From Phaeobacter sp. 22II1-1F12B (lineage in GTDB: Bacteria; Pseudomonadota; Alphaproteobacteria; Rhodobacterales; Rhodobacteraceae): a stretch of 64,000 bases of DNA. The notes beneath the pieces are model-generated. The model worked only from the letters and a program-made list of their open reading frames with translations. It searched no databases and was not told where the DNA came from. The first letter of the stretch is position 1. Each line of letters begins with the position of its first letter. The translations under genes and the position numbers were made by a program. Where the stretch lies: the NCBI RefSeq assembly GCF_002210165.1, contig NZ_AQQP01000003.1, forward strand, positions 310,001-374,000, in the 5' to 3' direction. Shown piece after piece: positions 63,406-64,000 of this stretch.

Positions 63406-64000
63406 TCAGCCCATGCGTTCCGACGCGTAGGAACCGGGGCTTGCCGGGAAGACAATCGTCTTGGTGCCGTTCAGGAAGACGCGGTGGTGGATATGGGCGT
63501 GGATTGCCCGCGCCAGCACCTGGCTTTCCACGTCGCGGCCAAGGCTGACGTAATCATCGGCCGATTGTGCATGCGTGACCCGTACGGTGTCCTGTTCGAT
63601 GATCGGGCCTTCGTCGAGGTCCGCCGTAACATAATGCGAGGTTGCGCCGATAAGCTTAACACCGCGTTCGAAGGCCTGCTTATAGGGGTTCGCGCCCTTG
63701 AAGCTGGGCAGGAAGGAATGGTGGATGTTGATGATCCTTCCGGACATCTTCTGGCACAGGGAATCCGACAGGATCTGCATGTAGCGGGCAAGTACCACGA
63801 GATCGGCGTCAGTATCTTCGACCACTCCCAGCAGACGTGCTTCGGCCTCGGCCTTGTTCTCCTTGGTCACCTTGATGTGGTGGAAGGGGATATCGTGGTT
63901 CACCACGACCTTCTGGTAATCGAGGTGGTTTGAAATCACCGCAACGATCTCGACCGGCAGCGCGCCGATGCGCCAGCGGTACAGCAAGTCGTTCAGGCAG
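63406..64000 (-). CDS. purU: Formyltetrahydrofolate deformylase PurU (5' end outside the window)
   Basis: Hydrolyses 10-formyl-THF to formate and THF, balancing C1 units. The visible C-terminal 198 residues comprise the formyltransferase-like domain: CLNDLLYRWRIGALPVEIVA, YMQILSD, INIHHSFLPSFKGANPYKQA (catalytic Asn/His region), IGATSHYVTADLDEGPIIEQ (catalytic Asp). The N-terminal ACT domain lies beyond base 64000. Often neighbours sarcosine oxidase in this group; here it is 43 kb away. Confidence 0.94.
   Translation of the reverse strand, partial: CLNDLLYRWRIGALPVEIVAVISNHLDYQKVVVNHDIPFHHIKVTKENKAEAEARLLGVVEDTDADLVVLARYMQILSDSLCQKMSGRIINIHHSFLPSFKGANPYKQAFERGVKLIGATSHYVTADLDEGPIIEQDTVRVTHAQSADDYVSLGRDVESQVLARAIHAHIHHRVFLNGTKTIVFPASPGSYASERMG

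Overview
The window is a high-GC alphaproteobacterial chromosome segment, most likely from a marine Rhodobacteraceae (Roseobacter-group) bacterium. The main reasons are a four-subunit sarcosine oxidase (soxB/D/A/G), CcmI, an Atm1-like ABC exporter, a CCCGGGATATTTTT-type extragenic hairpin element, and a succinoglycan-like exo locus rich in sulfotransferases. I found no rRNA, tRNA, CRISPR array, insertion sequence or prophage. Family assignments rest on motif recognition, not on searches.

Region 1 (1-24.8 kb) is housekeeping and accessory metabolism: an RND efflux pair, an Atm1/HMT1-type ABC exporter, a LysM protein, a LOG-family protein, RarD, a small lipoprotein, a DUF4239-like membrane protein, superoxide dismutase, the sarcosine oxidase genes, ccmI-ruvX-DUF1289, a PhyH-like dioxygenase and DusA. 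Sarcosine oxidase passes its C1 unit to tetrahydrofolate. The 5'-truncated purU at the right end (formyl-THF deformylase) belongs to the same C1 metabolism. soxB is separated from soxD-A-G by two tiny membrane-protein genes, an intrinsic terminator and a palindrome.

Region 2 (25.0-62.8 kb) is one large exopolysaccharide (EPS) locus of the Wzx/Wzy (ExoY/ExoA/ExoF/ExoP/ExoQ) type. It has an ExoY priming transferase, three GT2 and three GT4-like glycosyltransferases, two DDAF/VEGYT-type GT-C membrane transferases, a MOP flippase, an O-antigen-ligase/ExoQ-like polymerase, an ExoP-like co-polymerase whose kinase domain has lost its signature residues, an ExoF-like outer-membrane protein, a GH16 (ExoK-like) glycanase, an AT3-SGNH acyltransferase and four different sulfotransferases. 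The predicted product is a sulfated, acylated EPS.

Two giant proteins sit inside the locus and share LamG-type lectin modules. One (1823 aa) is LamG, PQQ sugar dehydrogenase, PKD/cadherin-like repeats, LamG. The other (1290 aa) is a G8 plus beta-helix protein resembling the CEMIP/TMEM2 hyaluronan-depolymerising family, followed by an 18-bp-repeat linker, LamG and a lectin-like tail. A GMC oxidoreductase is the third predicted redox or sugar-modifying enzyme. Together these suggest an undescribed extracellular system that builds, oxidises, trims and binds a sulfated matrix polysaccharide. That is the most interesting content here, and it is an inference from domain content and gene proximity.
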